Part shown: piece after piece, positions 35,849-44,604 of the stretch
Position numbering within the stretch: the stretch's first letter is position 1
Layout: every line of letters begins with the position of its first letter
Origin: Porticoccaceae bacterium
GTDB lineage: Bacteria; Pseudomonadota; Gammaproteobacteria; Pseudomonadales; Porticoccaceae
Length of the DNA stretch: 51,091 bases
Direction of reading: 5' to 3'
Assembly (NCBI GenBank): GCA_019090225.1
Contig: JAHRWI010000007.1
Span: 1 to 51,091 of the forward strand
The notes under the pieces: model-generated
What the model was told of the DNA's origin: nothing
Seen by the model: only the letters and a program-made list of their open reading frames with translations
Databases searched by the model: none
Position numbers and translations under genes: made by a program

Positions 35849-36118
35849 TTAACCAGCATCCTCCCCACTTTCTACTTCTACTTCATCAATACTGTGCAAC
35901 GAAGCGCCCATATCAGCTATAGCGGACTGAACTGCATCAAAATCAATGGCCTTTGCTGCCACCTCTATTTGCAGAGTTTCGGTATTTTCATCCACCTCAA
36001 GAACCGTCACATGCACACAATAATCGACGCCGACTTCGGCAATGGCCATTGAAAATTCAAGCGCATTCGGCTGATGGGGTTTAAGAACATCCAGAACTAG
36101 CCTTTTAACGGAAACCAT
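35849..36118 (-). CDS. DUF211 family protein
   Basis: About 89 residues from the ATG at 36118, chosen because AAGGA lies 8 bases before it and because DUF211 proteins begin near VSVKRLVLDVLKPHQP. It continues ALEFSMAIAEVGVDYCVHVTVLEVD and ends acidic (DEVEVESGEDAG). Structures of the family are ferredoxin-like with metal ions in the crystals; the function is unknown. It is the first gene of the operon with VIT and the P-type ATPase and may regulate or feed those transporters (inference). Confidence 0.85.
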   Translation of the reverse strand: MVSVKRLVLDVLKPHQPNALEFSMAIAEVGVDYCVHVTVLEVDENTETLQIEVAAKAIDFDAVQSAIADMGASLHSIDEVEVESGEDAG

Positions 36119-36667
36119 GATTTTATCCTTGTCTGTTTTTCCATTCTTACTAAGTGCGGGCATAAGCAATACTGTGCTGATATTTTCAGCTACTACAAAT
36201 AAGCTGTTTTTTGAGTATATATATTTCCTTTTGTAATCCACAGAGCTTACGTGAGGGTTCTACCTTCTGATTGATTTCGATTCGAGATCGCTTATCTATT
36301 CGCCATTTTAAAACTATCTAGCGACCACTATCACCCGGTAATGAATTGCACATCAGAGAACCTTCGCCTGGACTATAATTTCGACTGGAATTCAAAACTG
36401 ACCGGCCAATCGCTATGATCTCGATGTTTATACCAAACAAGTACAAAGTTATTTCCGCACGCGCTACACATCCCTCATCGCTCTAACTATGTCCACATTA
36501 GTGAGAAATCCTTATCTACGTAAAAATCCTTATCGAGACCTCTAGTACCGTGCCCTTTCGTTGATCCCCGTCAATTTATGAAGTTGCTAAATCATTAGTT
36601 TCCTTTTACATTACTCGGAGCGTTGATTTTAGTAGCGCTTGGTAGGCAAATTCACCAGGAGAGTAAA
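36119..36667. other. Divergent region between DUF211 operon and hsp20
   Basis: About 550 bases without a gene. It contains an FNR-type box at 36561-36574 before hsp20 and an AT-rich stretch (36205-36235) that may be the DUF211 promoter. A half-matching box, TTGAT-TTCG-ATTCG, lies at 36271-36284. Confidence 0.5.
36561..36574 (+). promoter_or_regulatory. FNR/ANR-type box upstream of hsp20
   Basis: TTGAT-CCCC-GTCAA differs from the TTGAT-N4-ATCAA consensus at one position. It lies 93 bases before the hsp20 start. No good -10 occurs at the class II position; the best is TACATT at 36607-36612, about 10 bases too far. Confidence 0.5.
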
Positions 36668-37156
36668 ATGACTGAAGACAAGAGCAGTGACGTTGAAGAG
36701 AGGAAAACGACTCGTTTGTTAAGCCCCTTTGAAGAAATGGATCACCTTGCTGCGCATTTTTTCCCCCACCGTTGGATGCGACCTTTTCACACTGAATGGC
36801 CGTCCCTACCCGAAATGGGTAGTCTATTTGAAGGAAAAATCCCAAAAGTAGATGTCATTGATCGCGATGACGAGGTGCTGATCCGCGCTGAAGTGCCTGG
36901 CGTAGACAAAAAGGATCTGGATGTTTCAGTAACCGATAACTCCGTTTCCATTAGTGGCAGTACCAGTCACGAAGAGAAGGAGGAAAAAGGCGATTACTAT
37001 CGCAGCGAGATTTCTCGAGGCCGTTTTTCACGAGTGGTAGCGCTACCCAGCGATGTAGATAGCGATAAGGCAAAATCTAAATTCAAAGACGGTGTCCTGG
37101 AATTAACGATCCCGAAAGTTAAAAAGGCTAAAAGGAAGAAAATCAACATTATTTAG
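36668..37156 (+). CDS. Hsp20/alpha-crystallin small heat-shock protein
   Basis: 162 residues from the ATG at 36668, which has AGGAG 6 bases before it (an in-frame start at 36623 lacks one). The alpha-crystallin domain runs from VDVIDRDDEVLIRAEVPGVD through SGRFS-like RGRFSRVVALPSDVDSD to GVLELTIPK. The C terminus KVKKAKRKKINII contains the I-x-I type anchor. It holds unfolded proteins in the cytoplasm. It is probably monocistronic; the FNR-type box upstream suggests oxygen control in addition to or instead of heat shock. No clear sigma-32 promoter is seen. Confidence 0.93.
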   Translation: MTEDKSSDVEERKTTRLLSPFEEMDHLAAHFFPHRWMRPFHTEWPSLPEMGSLFEGKIPKVDVIDRDDEVLIRAEVPGVDKKDLDVSVTDNSVSISGSTSHEEKEEKGDYYRSEISRGRFSRVVALPSDVDSDKAKSKFKDGVLELTIPKVKKAKRKKINII

Positions 37157-37323
37157 TTATTGGGGCTTGACCCGGCGAAAAAGTAGGGGTGCCTGTAAGC
37201 CTTAATAATAGAACCTAAACACCCCTGCGGGCTGCGCTCCTTGTCCAAATTCGTGCCGAATTTGTCGAATGAGGTTCAACTCCTAATCTCCCTTACCTAA
37301 AATTCAAGAATCCCAAAACCTAA

Positions 37324-37345
37324 AAGACCTCCTAGCGGAGGTCTT
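37324..37345 (-). terminator. Intrinsic terminator of tRNA-Ser
   Basis: Perfect 9-base stem (AAGACCTCC/GGAGGTCTT) with a TAGC loop. Read on the minus strand it is followed by TTTTAGG and lies 22 bases after the tRNA end. On the plus strand it may also stop hsp20 transcripts. Confidence 0.8.
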
Positions 37346-37366
37346 CTGGCGTTAACAATAGCATTT

Positions 37367-37454
37367 TGGCGGTGAGGGAGGGATTCGAACCCTCGATACG
37401 TTGCCGTATACACGCTTTCCAGGCGAGCGCCTTCAGCCACTCGGCCACCTCACC
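37367..37454 (-). tRNA. tRNA-Ser (GGA anticodon)
   Basis: 88 bases with encoded CCA. The acceptor arm GGTGAGG/CCTCACC pairs, the long variable arm has TATACGGCAACGTATC, and the T arm reads GAGGGTTCGAATCCCTC. The anticodon loop CTGGAAA gives anticodon GGA, reading UCC/UCU. It is nearly identical to E. coli tRNA-Ser(GGA) as I recall it. tRNA-Ser genes are common integration sites, but I found no second copy of its 3' end in the window by eye. Confidence 0.97.
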
Positions 37455-37629
37455 GTATTCTTTTCACCGGCCCTGCGCTTAGCCGCAGCAGCTGGAAAAG
37501 GGCGGCCACTCTACACAAGATGGATCGCGAACGCAATTTAGGTTTCAGGGAACTCGGCGGTGTGACGCTATCGCTTAACTCGGCATTTAACTCAGGGTTA
37601 AGCCCGGAGCAAAACTCAGAATAAATCGG

Positions 37630-37851
37630 TCAACAACCACGAGTGACAACGGGGTTATCGTCGTCGAGTGATTCGGTAAGATACTGGAGTTCCTGAGTCA
37701 CGTCCTTAACGCTTCGATAACTCAAGTATTCATCGACCACCGCAAAAATTATCGCCCTGCCCATAGCGTCCCTATCCATATCTGGTCGCGACTGGGCTTC
37801 GTCCAGCGCCTGAATTACAAGGTTCTTCGCATGCGGTGACTCGCCGGACAT
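37630..37851 (-). CDS. Small hypothetical protein with an FNR-type promoter
   Basis: 73 residues from the ATG at 37851 (GGAG 6 bases upstream; a TTG four codons earlier is the alternative). It is mostly helical (HAKNLVIQALDEAQSRPD, then MGRAIIFAVVDEYLSYRSV, then VTQELQYLTESLDDDN). It is acidic, with no signal or membrane segment. I do not recognise the family. The strongest evidence that it is real is the promoter: an FNR-type box with a TACAAT -10 at exact class II spacing. The leader would be about 43 bases. Confidence 0.65.
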   Translation of the reverse strand: MSGESPHAKNLVIQALDEAQSRPDMDRDAMGRAIIFAVVDEYLSYRSVKDVTQELQYLTESLDDDNPVVTRGC

Positions 37852-38274
37852 AGGAGGCTCCAATAATCTTGCTAAATTAAGGTGGGTAGTTGTGGAAAGG
37901 ATTGTAGATCAAATCAGGGCCAGGTGACTTGATAAAAGTCAAAAGACACAAGTTGAGCTGATGAGCAACGAAAAGACCGCTTCATCTGCTAGCCCAGTAT
38001 GTCCTCGGGTGCCCTCCATAACATACAACATACCGTATTCCCTGACGTCATTGCCGGTTCTCATTGCCGAAGGTCATTACCGTACGTAACTGCCAAACAT
38101 AAACACGCCAAACCTGGCATTGAGATACACCACCATGAAAGCCACATAGATCAGCTACACGAAGTGGCTAGTAGTAGCACACCTCGGTAGGTTACCATCG
38201 CGTCGAAATACCCTTAAGCGACATACGGCTACAAAATGCAAACAAACCTGGTTGTTAAAATTGACTGTGAATAA
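37852..38274. other. Intergenic region before the czc operon
   Basis: About 420 bases. It holds the promoter of the small minus-strand ORF and presumably that of czcI. A 63-codon frame at 37999-38190 is rich in His but has no ribosome-binding site; I do not call it. Confidence 0.5.
37901..37942 (-). promoter_or_regulatory. FNR/ANR-type class II promoter of the small ORF
   Basis: On the minus strand TTGAC-TTTT-ATCAA (37942-37929) matches the consensus in 9 of 10 positions. TACAAT (37906-37901) is at exactly -12 to -7 of a start 41.5 bases from the box centre. Confidence 0.65.
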
Positions 38275-38706
38275 ATGCTCAAGCAAGTGATCACAATATT
38301 GATGATAGTGCTAGTGGCCTCTCAGCCATTAGGCGCTATTGCTGAGGCCCATCCGTTTCACCAGTCGGGCGCGCAGCATTCACCGCTTGATTTGTTGCAC
38401 ACTAGTTCAAATTCAGTTTATTTTCGCCACGAGCACAAGGATCATCACCTCGCTGGTAGCGACATAGTCACTGAGCTCAGCACTAAATTCAGCGCTAAGC
38501 TCAGTACTAAGAATGAAGCGACCTTCAATACTGGCGAAATACCGGATTGTGGCCACTGCAGTCATACACACGCCACCTACAGCGCATCTGTGGCGTCTAG
38601 TGCGCCTCTTGCTTCGCTGATCTCAAAGCAGCCGAATATGCATTTCTACCTTTCTCGTAAGCCTGTCGAACACAGCCCTTCGCTCTACCGCCCTCCCAGA
38701 TCCTGA
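38275..38706 (+). CDS. CzcI-like periplasmic protein of the metal efflux operon
   Basis: 143 residues with a clear signal peptide (MLKQVITILMIVLVASQPLGAIAEA). The mature part has many histidines (HPFHQSGAQH, HEHKDHHLAG) and CGHCSHTHATY, a likely metal-binding site. The size, export signal, His/Cys content and place before czcC match CzcI-type proteins, which are thought to modulate Czc expression or bind metal in the periplasm. Overall similarity is low, so the name rests largely on context. Confidence 0.65.
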   Translation: MLKQVITILMIVLVASQPLGAIAEAHPFHQSGAQHSPLDLLHTSSNSVYFRHEHKDHHLAGSDIVTELSTKFSAKLSTKNEATFNTGEIPDCGHCSHTHATYSASVASSAPLASLISKQPNMHFYLSRKPVEHSPSLYRPPRS

Positions 38707-38783
38707 TTGCCCCACTACTCCCTGGCTCGCCTTTATTTTAGTCGAGCTGCATTGCTGTTGTTATCAATCAGGATAGTCAGGAT

Positions 38784-40181
38784 ATGTTCCCCCTAGCCCA
38801 TATTTATGGCCGAGTCTGTATAGATCAGGTCTGTATTTCAAAGCGTATCAAGCGAAGATTGATTATTCGCGCTGCTTGTGTTGCGCTCCTTAGTACCGCT
38901 GTAATGCCGTCTCAGCTTGTCGCTGAAAACTTGCGGCAAAACCTCGAGCTCCCGGTGGCGGTTAAACGCACCCTGAAACACAACCCCCAGCTCCTTAATT
39001 ATGAACCGCGCTTTAAAGGCCTGGAGGCCCGAGCCCTTACAGCTAAGCAGACACCGCCACTGGCACTCGGTTTGAGCATAGAAAACTTTGCGGGCTCAGG
39101 GCCGCTGAAAAAACTCGATGCTGCGGAGCTTACCCTGTCGCTTTCGTCGGTGATTGAGCTGGGTGGCAAGCGAAATCTGCGCAGCGAATTAGTGGGAGCC
39201 GAAGCTGAAAAGCTGGCCGTACTGCGCGAGCTGGAGACCCTGAATGTCCTTGGCGACCTCACTCAGACCTTTATCAATACGCGAGGCCTGGAGGGGCGAT
39301 TGAGACTGGCTGACAATGCCATCACTCTGGCTGAAAGCACCCTCAAAATCGTCAAGCGCAGGGCTGACGCGGGCGCCTCGCCGGAAGCAGAGGTTTGGCG
39401 GGCTAAAGCCGGGCTGAATCAGGCAGCCCTGATGCGCGCTGATCTGGCTGGGCAGCTGGAAAATCAGAAGCTTCTGCTGGCGGCGTTCTGGGGAGCCAGG
39501 TCAGCTGATTTCGAGAATATCTCCGGCGAGTTATACGAATTCGCCCAGGCCGATAGTTTCGAGGCCCTCTATCACCGGGCAAGCGCGAAACCACTCATTC
39601 AAATTTATGCCAGTGAGCAGCGTATCCGCGAGCTTGATCTGCAAGCCGCACAGGCTGCGGGCAAGAGCGATATTCAGTGGCAGTTGGGACTACGTCATTT
39701 ACAGGAGGGCGATGATAGCGCACTGGTGGCAGGTGTTTCTGTGCCGCTATTTGGCGGCTCGCGCAATCAGGGCGCTCTCGGTTCGTCCCAGGCGGCCCTC
39801 AATGAGGTGCAATACCAGAAGCGAAGCGCTCTGCTTTCTCTACACACACGCCTGCGTAACGCCTATCGACAGCGGGAAATAAGTATTCAAGCGGTGCAGA
39901 AAATCCGGTCGGATCTGCTGCCTGCACTTGAACGGGCGCTCACCGAAACCCGAAAAGCCTATGAACATGGCCTCTACACCTATGTCGACTGGTCGGCGGC
40001 CCAGCGCGAGCTGCAAGCAGGTAAACACTTGCTGATTGACGCAGCCCTGAGCGCCCATTTAAGTCAGGCAAAAATTGAACAATTGAGCGGCGAGTCTTTA
40101 ACTCAAATAAAGGTTTCAGATCAAGTTCAGATTCCGGATCAGGTTCAGATTCAGCCCACGATTAATACAACAGCGAATTAA
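38784..40181 (+). CDS. czcC: Outer-membrane efflux protein, CzcC-like (TolC family)
   Basis: 465 residues. A signal-like stretch ends near AVMPSQLVAEN. Two TolC repeats follow: helices around AVKRTLKHNPQLLNYEPRFK and LSLSSVIELGGKRNLRSELV, then VSVPLFGGSRNQGALGSSQAALNE and YEHGLYTYVDWSAAQRELQAG. The end has a short near-repeat (VQIPDQVQIQP). It should form the outer-membrane channel of an HME-RND pump with CzcB and CzcA, encoded directly downstream. The exact start within the first 35 codons is uncertain. Confidence 0.88.
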   Translation: MFPLAHIYGRVCIDQVCISKRIKRRLIIRAACVALLSTAVMPSQLVAENLRQNLELPVAVKRTLKHNPQLLNYEPRFKGLEARALTAKQTPPLALGLSIENFAGSGPLKKLDAAELTLSLSSVIELGGKRNLRSELVGAEAEKLAVLRELETLNVLGDLTQTFINTRGLEGRLRLADNAITLAESTLKIVKRRADAGASPEAEVWRAKAGLNQAALMRADLAGQLENQKLLLAAFWGARSADFENISGELYEFAQADSFEALYHRASAKPLIQIYASEQRIRELDLQAAQAAGKSDIQWQLGLRHLQEGDDSALVAGVSVPLFGGSRNQGALGSSQAALNEVQYQKRSALLSLHTRLRNAYRQREISIQAVQKIRSDLLPALERALTETRKAYEHGLYTYVDWSAAQRELQAGKHLLIDAALSAHLSQAKIEQLSGESLTQIKVSDQVQIPDQVQIQPTINTTAN

Positions 40182-40192
40182 GGTTGTCCGAA

Positions 40193-41467
40193 ATGAATAT
40201 TTTGAAAATGTTAGGCTTTACCCTGGCTCTTCTCTCTGCCTGGAACTGTAGTGCCAGTGGCAACGCAGGAAATAATAATCAGGAACAACAAGCAGCGCCG
40301 CCATCAATAAAAGGCCCAAGCGGCGGCGTAATGCTAGAAGACGGTGAGACAAGCCTTGAGCTGGCTATATTTGAGCGCGGCGTGCCGCCGGAGTATCGGG
40401 CCTGGATAAATTATCAGGGCCAGCCGATTACGCCTTCCAGTCAGCAAAAACCTGTTCTGGAAGTGCGGCTCACTCGCCTTGGGGGCGTGGTTAATTCGTT
40501 TGCCTTCACTTACAAAGGTGACGCTGACAATACTGGCTATTGGCTAGGTGATGCCGTAGTCGGTGAGCCACACTCTTTTTACGTGGAAGTTAGCCTCAAA
40601 ATAGCAGGTAATACCCACCACTGGGCCTGGGAATCCTACGAGGGCCGCGTTGCGATAAAAGCCGATATCGCTGAACAAGCGGGTATTAGTACGGCATTGG
40701 CAGGCCCGGGGCGTATTCAGCGCACACTGACAGCCTACGGTAATCTGGTCAGTGGCTCGGAAAATTTAAGTCATATTCGGGCGCGTTTTGCTGGGCAAAT
40801 TACCCGGGTGAATGTCAATGTCGGTGATCGGGTCAAGCGGGGTCAGGTACTGGCTCAGGTCGAATCCAGCGAGAGTTTAAAACGCTATTCTATCTTTGCG
40901 CCCATCGACGGGGTCGTGACTCAGCGCCATGCCAATACCGGTGAGCTGGCGTTGGAGCAGCCGCTGTTCTCCATTACTAATCTCACCAAAGTCTGGGCAG
41001 AATTAAAAATATTTCCTCAACAAAGAGCCGCCGTGAAAGCAGTACAGGTAGTCAGCGTGAAGGCTGCAGGCTCTGAACAGACAAGCACCATTGAACAAAT
41101 CATCCCTATGGACAGCGGCCCCTACGTACTGGCCCGCGCGCCGCTAACGAATCTCGATAGCAATAATACTAGCCCCAACAACAGCCCCTGGTATCCGGGT
41201 CAGCTGGTCGAGGCCCAAATTGTGATCGAAGAAGTGGATGTGCCTCTAGTGGTCGATAATCGCGCATTGCAGAGTTTCCGCGACTGGACGGTGGTTTTTA
41301 TCCAGATCGGAGAAAATTACGAAATCCGCCCGCTGGAACTAGGTCGTAGCGATAAGACCCACGTCGAAGTCCTCAGCGGTTTGAATGCGGGTGACAGCTA
41401 CGTGGTCGAAAACAGCTATTTAATTAAGGCCGATATTGAAAAATCCGGCGCTTCGCACGATCACTAG
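40193..41467 (+). CDS. czcB: RND efflux adaptor, CzcB-like
   Basis: About 424 residues from the ATG at 40193 (a TTG three codons earlier is less likely; AAGG sits 9 bases before the ATG). An N-terminal export signal is followed by a metal-pump-specific N-terminal domain, then the adaptor core: AYGNLVSGSENLSHIRARFAGQITRVNVNVGDRVKRGQVLAQVESSE (barrel-sandwich, lipoyl-like) with the second half FAPIDGVVTQRHANTGELA. The C-terminal membrane-proximal part ends VVENSYLIKADIEKSGASHDH. A periplasmic fusion protein linking CzcA and CzcC. Confidence 0.9.
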   Translation: MNILKMLGFTLALLSAWNCSASGNAGNNNQEQQAAPPSIKGPSGGVMLEDGETSLELAIFERGVPPEYRAWINYQGQPITPSSQQKPVLEVRLTRLGGVVNSFAFTYKGDADNTGYWLGDAVVGEPHSFYVEVSLKIAGNTHHWAWESYEGRVAIKADIAEQAGISTALAGPGRIQRTLTAYGNLVSGSENLSHIRARFAGQITRVNVNVGDRVKRGQVLAQVESSESLKRYSIFAPIDGVVTQRHANTGELALEQPLFSITNLTKVWAELKIFPQQRAAVKAVQVVSVKAAGSEQTSTIEQIIPMDSGPYVLARAPLTNLDSNNTSPNNSPWYPGQLVEAQIVIEEVDVPLVVDNRALQSFRDWTVVFIQIGENYEIRPLELGRSDKTHVEVLSGLNAGDSYVVENSYLIKADIEKSGASHDH

Positions 41468-41478
41468 AGGAGTAAAAA

Positions 41479-44400
41479 ATGATTGAATCAATTTTACGCT
41501 TCTCTATTGAGCGGCGCTGGTTAGTCCTGTCTTTTATTCTGGTTTTGTTGGGTGGGGGTGTCTGGAGCTATCAGCACTTACCTATCGATGCCGTGCCGGA
41601 TATTACCAATGTGCAGGTGCAGGTGAATACCGAAGCGCCGGGCTATTCGCCACTGGAGTCAGAGCAGCGGATTACCTATCCGGTTGAAACCGCGCTTGCG
41701 GGCCTACCCAATCTCGCCTATACCCGCTCTATTTCTCGCTACGGCTTATCTCAGGTCACTGCGGTGTTTGAGGAAGGCACCGATATTTATTTCGCCCGCA
41801 ATTTAATTAATGAGCGCCTCGGTGCGATTAAAAGCACCTTACCCATCAGCCTGGAGCCGGAGATGGGGCCAATCGCTACCGGCCTGGGCGAGATATTTAT
41901 GTACACCCTTGAGGCCTTACCGGGAGCCACCCAGGCCGATGGCACAGCCTACGACGCTACTGCCCTGCGGGAAATTCAGGACTGGATCATTAAACCCCAG
42001 CTAGCACTGGTGCCCGGCGTTATTGAAATCAATACCATTGGCGGATACAACAAGCAATATCACGTCACGCCTTCGCCACAGTTAATGCTCACCTACGGCG
42101 TCACCCTGGGCGATATTAGTGAAGCCCTACATAACAATAATAGTAATCGCGGCGCCGGATACATTGAGCGCAACGGCCAGCAGTTGCTGGTACGTTCTCC
42201 AGGCCAGCTGCAAAACCTTGCCGATATTGAAAATGTGGTGATCAGCACCATCGACGACGCCCCTGTGACCATCGCCGATGTGGCTGAAGTAGCAATCGGC
42301 AAGGAGCTACGCACCGGCGCGGCAACCCGCGATGGTCGCGAAACCGTGCTAGGCACAGCGATGATGCTGGTGGGTGAAAACTCCCGAGAAGTATCACGAG
42401 CTGTCGCTGCCAAACTGGAATCTGTGCGCGCCTCTCTCCCTGCGGGAATTAAAGTCGACACCGTTTATGACCGGACCACCCTGGTCGATAAAGCCATCGG
42501 CACCGTACAGAAAAACCTGATTGAAGGCGCATTATTAGTTGTCATTGTGCTTTTCCTGTTACTCGGCAATTTCCGCGCGGCCTTGATTACCGCCGCAGTG
42601 ATTCCTCTGGCGATGCTGGCAACTGTTAGCGGTATGGTGCAAACCGGCGTTTCCGCAAATCTAATGAGTTTGGGCGCACTGGACTTTGGTCTGATTGTCG
42701 ATGGCGCAGTGATTATTGTAGAAAACGCCATTCGCCGCCTGGCAGAAGCTCAGGGCAGGAGTGGCAATTCATCGGGCAAGCTGGCGCTAAAGGAAAGGCT
42801 CGAAGTGGTTTTTGAGGCCACCAACGAAGTCATTCGGCCCAGCCTTTTTGGCGTGATTATTATCACCGTAGTTTATATTCCGCTATTTTCCCTGACCGGC
42901 GTCGAAGGCAAAATGTTCCACCCTATGGCGGCTACTGTAGTCATGGCTTTGTTGTCCGCCCTGGTGTTATCACTAACCCTGGTGCCAGCGGCTGTTGCAG
43001 CGTTTATGTCGGGCAAGGTCCGTGAGCAGGAAAGCCCACTGATTGTCGCCTGTAAATCCCTCTATAAACCGGCACTGATATTGGCAATGAAACTTCGCTG
43101 GCTTGTGCTGAGCGCCGCTTTGGCTTTGGTGCTATTAAGTGGCTGGCTTGCCACCACTCTAGGTTCGGAGTTTATCCCCAATCTCAATGAGGGCGATATC
43201 GCCCTCCATGCGATGCGGATACCGGGTACCGGACTGGAACAGGCGGTAGCCATGCAAACCTTACTTGAGAAGCGCATTAAAGAATTTCCGCAAGTGGAAA
43301 AAGTCTTCGCCAAAATCGGCACCCCGGAAGTCGCTACCGATCCCATGCCCCCCAATGTGGCGGATAACTTCGTGATGCTAAAACCGCGTAGCCAATGGCC
43401 AGACCCTGGCCAAACCCACGCTGAATTTGTAACGGAGCTGGAGACAGCCGTGAAGCTATTACCGGGTAATAATTATGAATTTACCCAACCCATACAAATG
43501 CGCTTTAACGAACTGATTTCCGGCGTGCGCACTGACTTGGGCATTAAGGTGTTTGGTGACGACCTTGAGCAACTGCTGGAATCTGCCGAAGCTATTTTAG
43601 AGGTGCTGGAAACCATTGACGGCGCTGCCGATGGCAAAGTGGAGCAGGTTACCGGCTTGCCCATGCTATCAATAATACCCGAGCGAATGACGCTGGCGCG
43701 CTATGGTCTTAGTGTTAGTGCCTTACAGGACACCGTTGCCGCTGCTATTGGCGGTGAGCCTGCGGGGCTTATTTTTGAGGGCGACCGACGCTTTGAGCTA
43801 GTGGTGCGTTTGCCGGAAACACTGCGACGAGATGTCGCCAGCCTGGGGGATTTACCGGTACCTCTCCCCAATGGCGGCTACGTGCCGCTGTCAGAGGTCG
43901 CTATTATCGAACTGACACCCGCGCCAAACCAGATCAGCCGCGAGAATGGTAAACGTCGCGTAGTCGTTACCGCCAATGTCAGGGGTCGCGATCTCGGCTC
44001 TTTTATTGCCGACGTTAAAGCGCGAATCAATCAGGATATCGAGCTACCACCCGGCTACTGGCTCGACTACGGAGGCACCTTTAAGCAACTGGAATCGGCG
44101 AGTCAGCGTTTATCGATTGTGGTCCCGATTACGCTCGCCATTATCCTCGGCTTGCTGATCATGGCCTTTAACTCCATTAAAGACGCCGGAATTATTTTTA
44201 CCGGCGTGCCACTGGCGCTGACTGGTGGTGTGATTGCGCTATGGCTAAGGGATATGCCCCTGTCGATATCCGCAGGCGTAGGCTTTATCGCCCTCTCCGG
44301 CGTGGCGGTATTAAACGGTCTGGTGATGCTCGCGTTTATTCGCGACCTTTGGCAGGAACGGGGTGACTTATATATGTCGATTATTGATGGCGCGATGATT

Positions 44401-44604
44401 CGCCTACGCCCGGTATTAATGACCGCCCTCGTCGCCAGCCTGGGGTTTGTACCCATGGCCTTAAATACCGGAACTGGCGCAGAAGTGCAGCGCCCCCTGG
44501 CAACAGTGGTGATTGGGGGGATTGTGTCATCGACCCTGTTGACCCTGTTCGTGTTGCCCATTCTTTATCGCATGGCGCACGGGCGGGAGCTTAAGCAGCC
44601 GTGA
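41479..44604 (+). CDS. czcA: Heavy-metal efflux RND pump, CzcA-like
   Basis: 1041 residues, the normal HME-RND length. N-terminal helix and LPIDAVPDITNVQVQVNTEA are the family opening. Helix 4 has LGALDFGLIVDGAVIIVENAIRR, with Asp residues of the proton path and the signature DFG-x-IVDGAV. The porter domain has FMLKPRSQWPDPGQTHAE-like FVMLKPRSQWP. The C-terminal helices include MTALVASLGFVPMALNTGTGAEVQRPLATVVIGG. It pumps divalent cations such as Co, Zn or Cd (or Cu/Ni). Ion specificity cannot be told from here. GAGGAG lies about 6 bases before the ATG. No two-component regulator (czcRS) follows. Confidence 0.93.
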   Translation: MIESILRFSIERRWLVLSFILVLLGGGVWSYQHLPIDAVPDITNVQVQVNTEAPGYSPLESEQRITYPVETALAGLPNLAYTRSISRYGLSQVTAVFEEGTDIYFARNLINERLGAIKSTLPISLEPEMGPIATGLGEIFMYTLEALPGATQADGTAYDATALREIQDWIIKPQLALVPGVIEINTIGGYNKQYHVTPSPQLMLTYGVTLGDISEALHNNNSNRGAGYIERNGQQLLVRSPGQLQNLADIENVVISTIDDAPVTIADVAEVAIGKELRTGAATRDGRETVLGTAMMLVGENSREVSRAVAAKLESVRASLPAGIKVDTVYDRTTLVDKAIGTVQKNLIEGALLVVIVLFLLLGNFRAALITAAVIPLAMLATVSGMVQTGVSANLMSLGALDFGLIVDGAVIIVENAIRRLAEAQGRSGNSSGKLALKERLEVVFEATNEVIRPSLFGVIIITVVYIPLFSLTGVEGKMFHPMAATVVMALLSALVLSLTLVPAAVAAFMSGKVREQESPLIVACKSLYKPALILAMKLRWLVLSAALALVLLSGWLATTLGSEFIPNLNEGDIALHAMRIPGTGLEQAVAMQTLLEKRIKEFPQVEKVFAKIGTPEVATDPMPPNVADNFVMLKPRSQWPDPGQTHAEFVTELETAVKLLPGNNYEFTQPIQMRFNELISGVRTDLGIKVFGDDLEQLLESAEAILEVLETIDGAADGKVEQVTGLPMLSIIPERMTLARYGLSVSALQDTVAAAIGGEPAGLIFEGDRRFELVVRLPETLRRDVASLGDLPVPLPNGGYVPLSEVAIIELTPAPNQISRENGKRRVVVTANVRGRDLGSFIADVKARINQDIELPPGYWLDYGGTFKQLESASQRLSIVVPITLAIILGLLIMAFNSIKDAGIIFTGVPLALTGGVIALWLRDMPLSISAGVGFIALSGVAVLNGLVMLAFIRDLWQERGDLYMSIIDGAMIRLRPVLMTALVASLGFVPMALNTGTGAEVQRPLATVVIGGIVSSTLLTLFVLPILYRMAHGRELKQP

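Noticed and set aside
36271..36284. TTGAT-TTCG-ATTCG as an FNR site for the DUF211 operon
   Set aside because: Only one half matches and no -10 is found at the class II distance on the minus strand.
37367..37454. tRNA-Ser as the attachment site of a genomic island
   Set aside because: No integrase gene and no repeated tRNA 3' end were found in the window by eye. Only a computed repeat search over a larger region could revive this.
37999..38190. 63-codon plus-strand frame rich in His before the czc operon
   Set aside because: No ribosome-binding site, no recognisable fold, and low-complexity His/Ser content.
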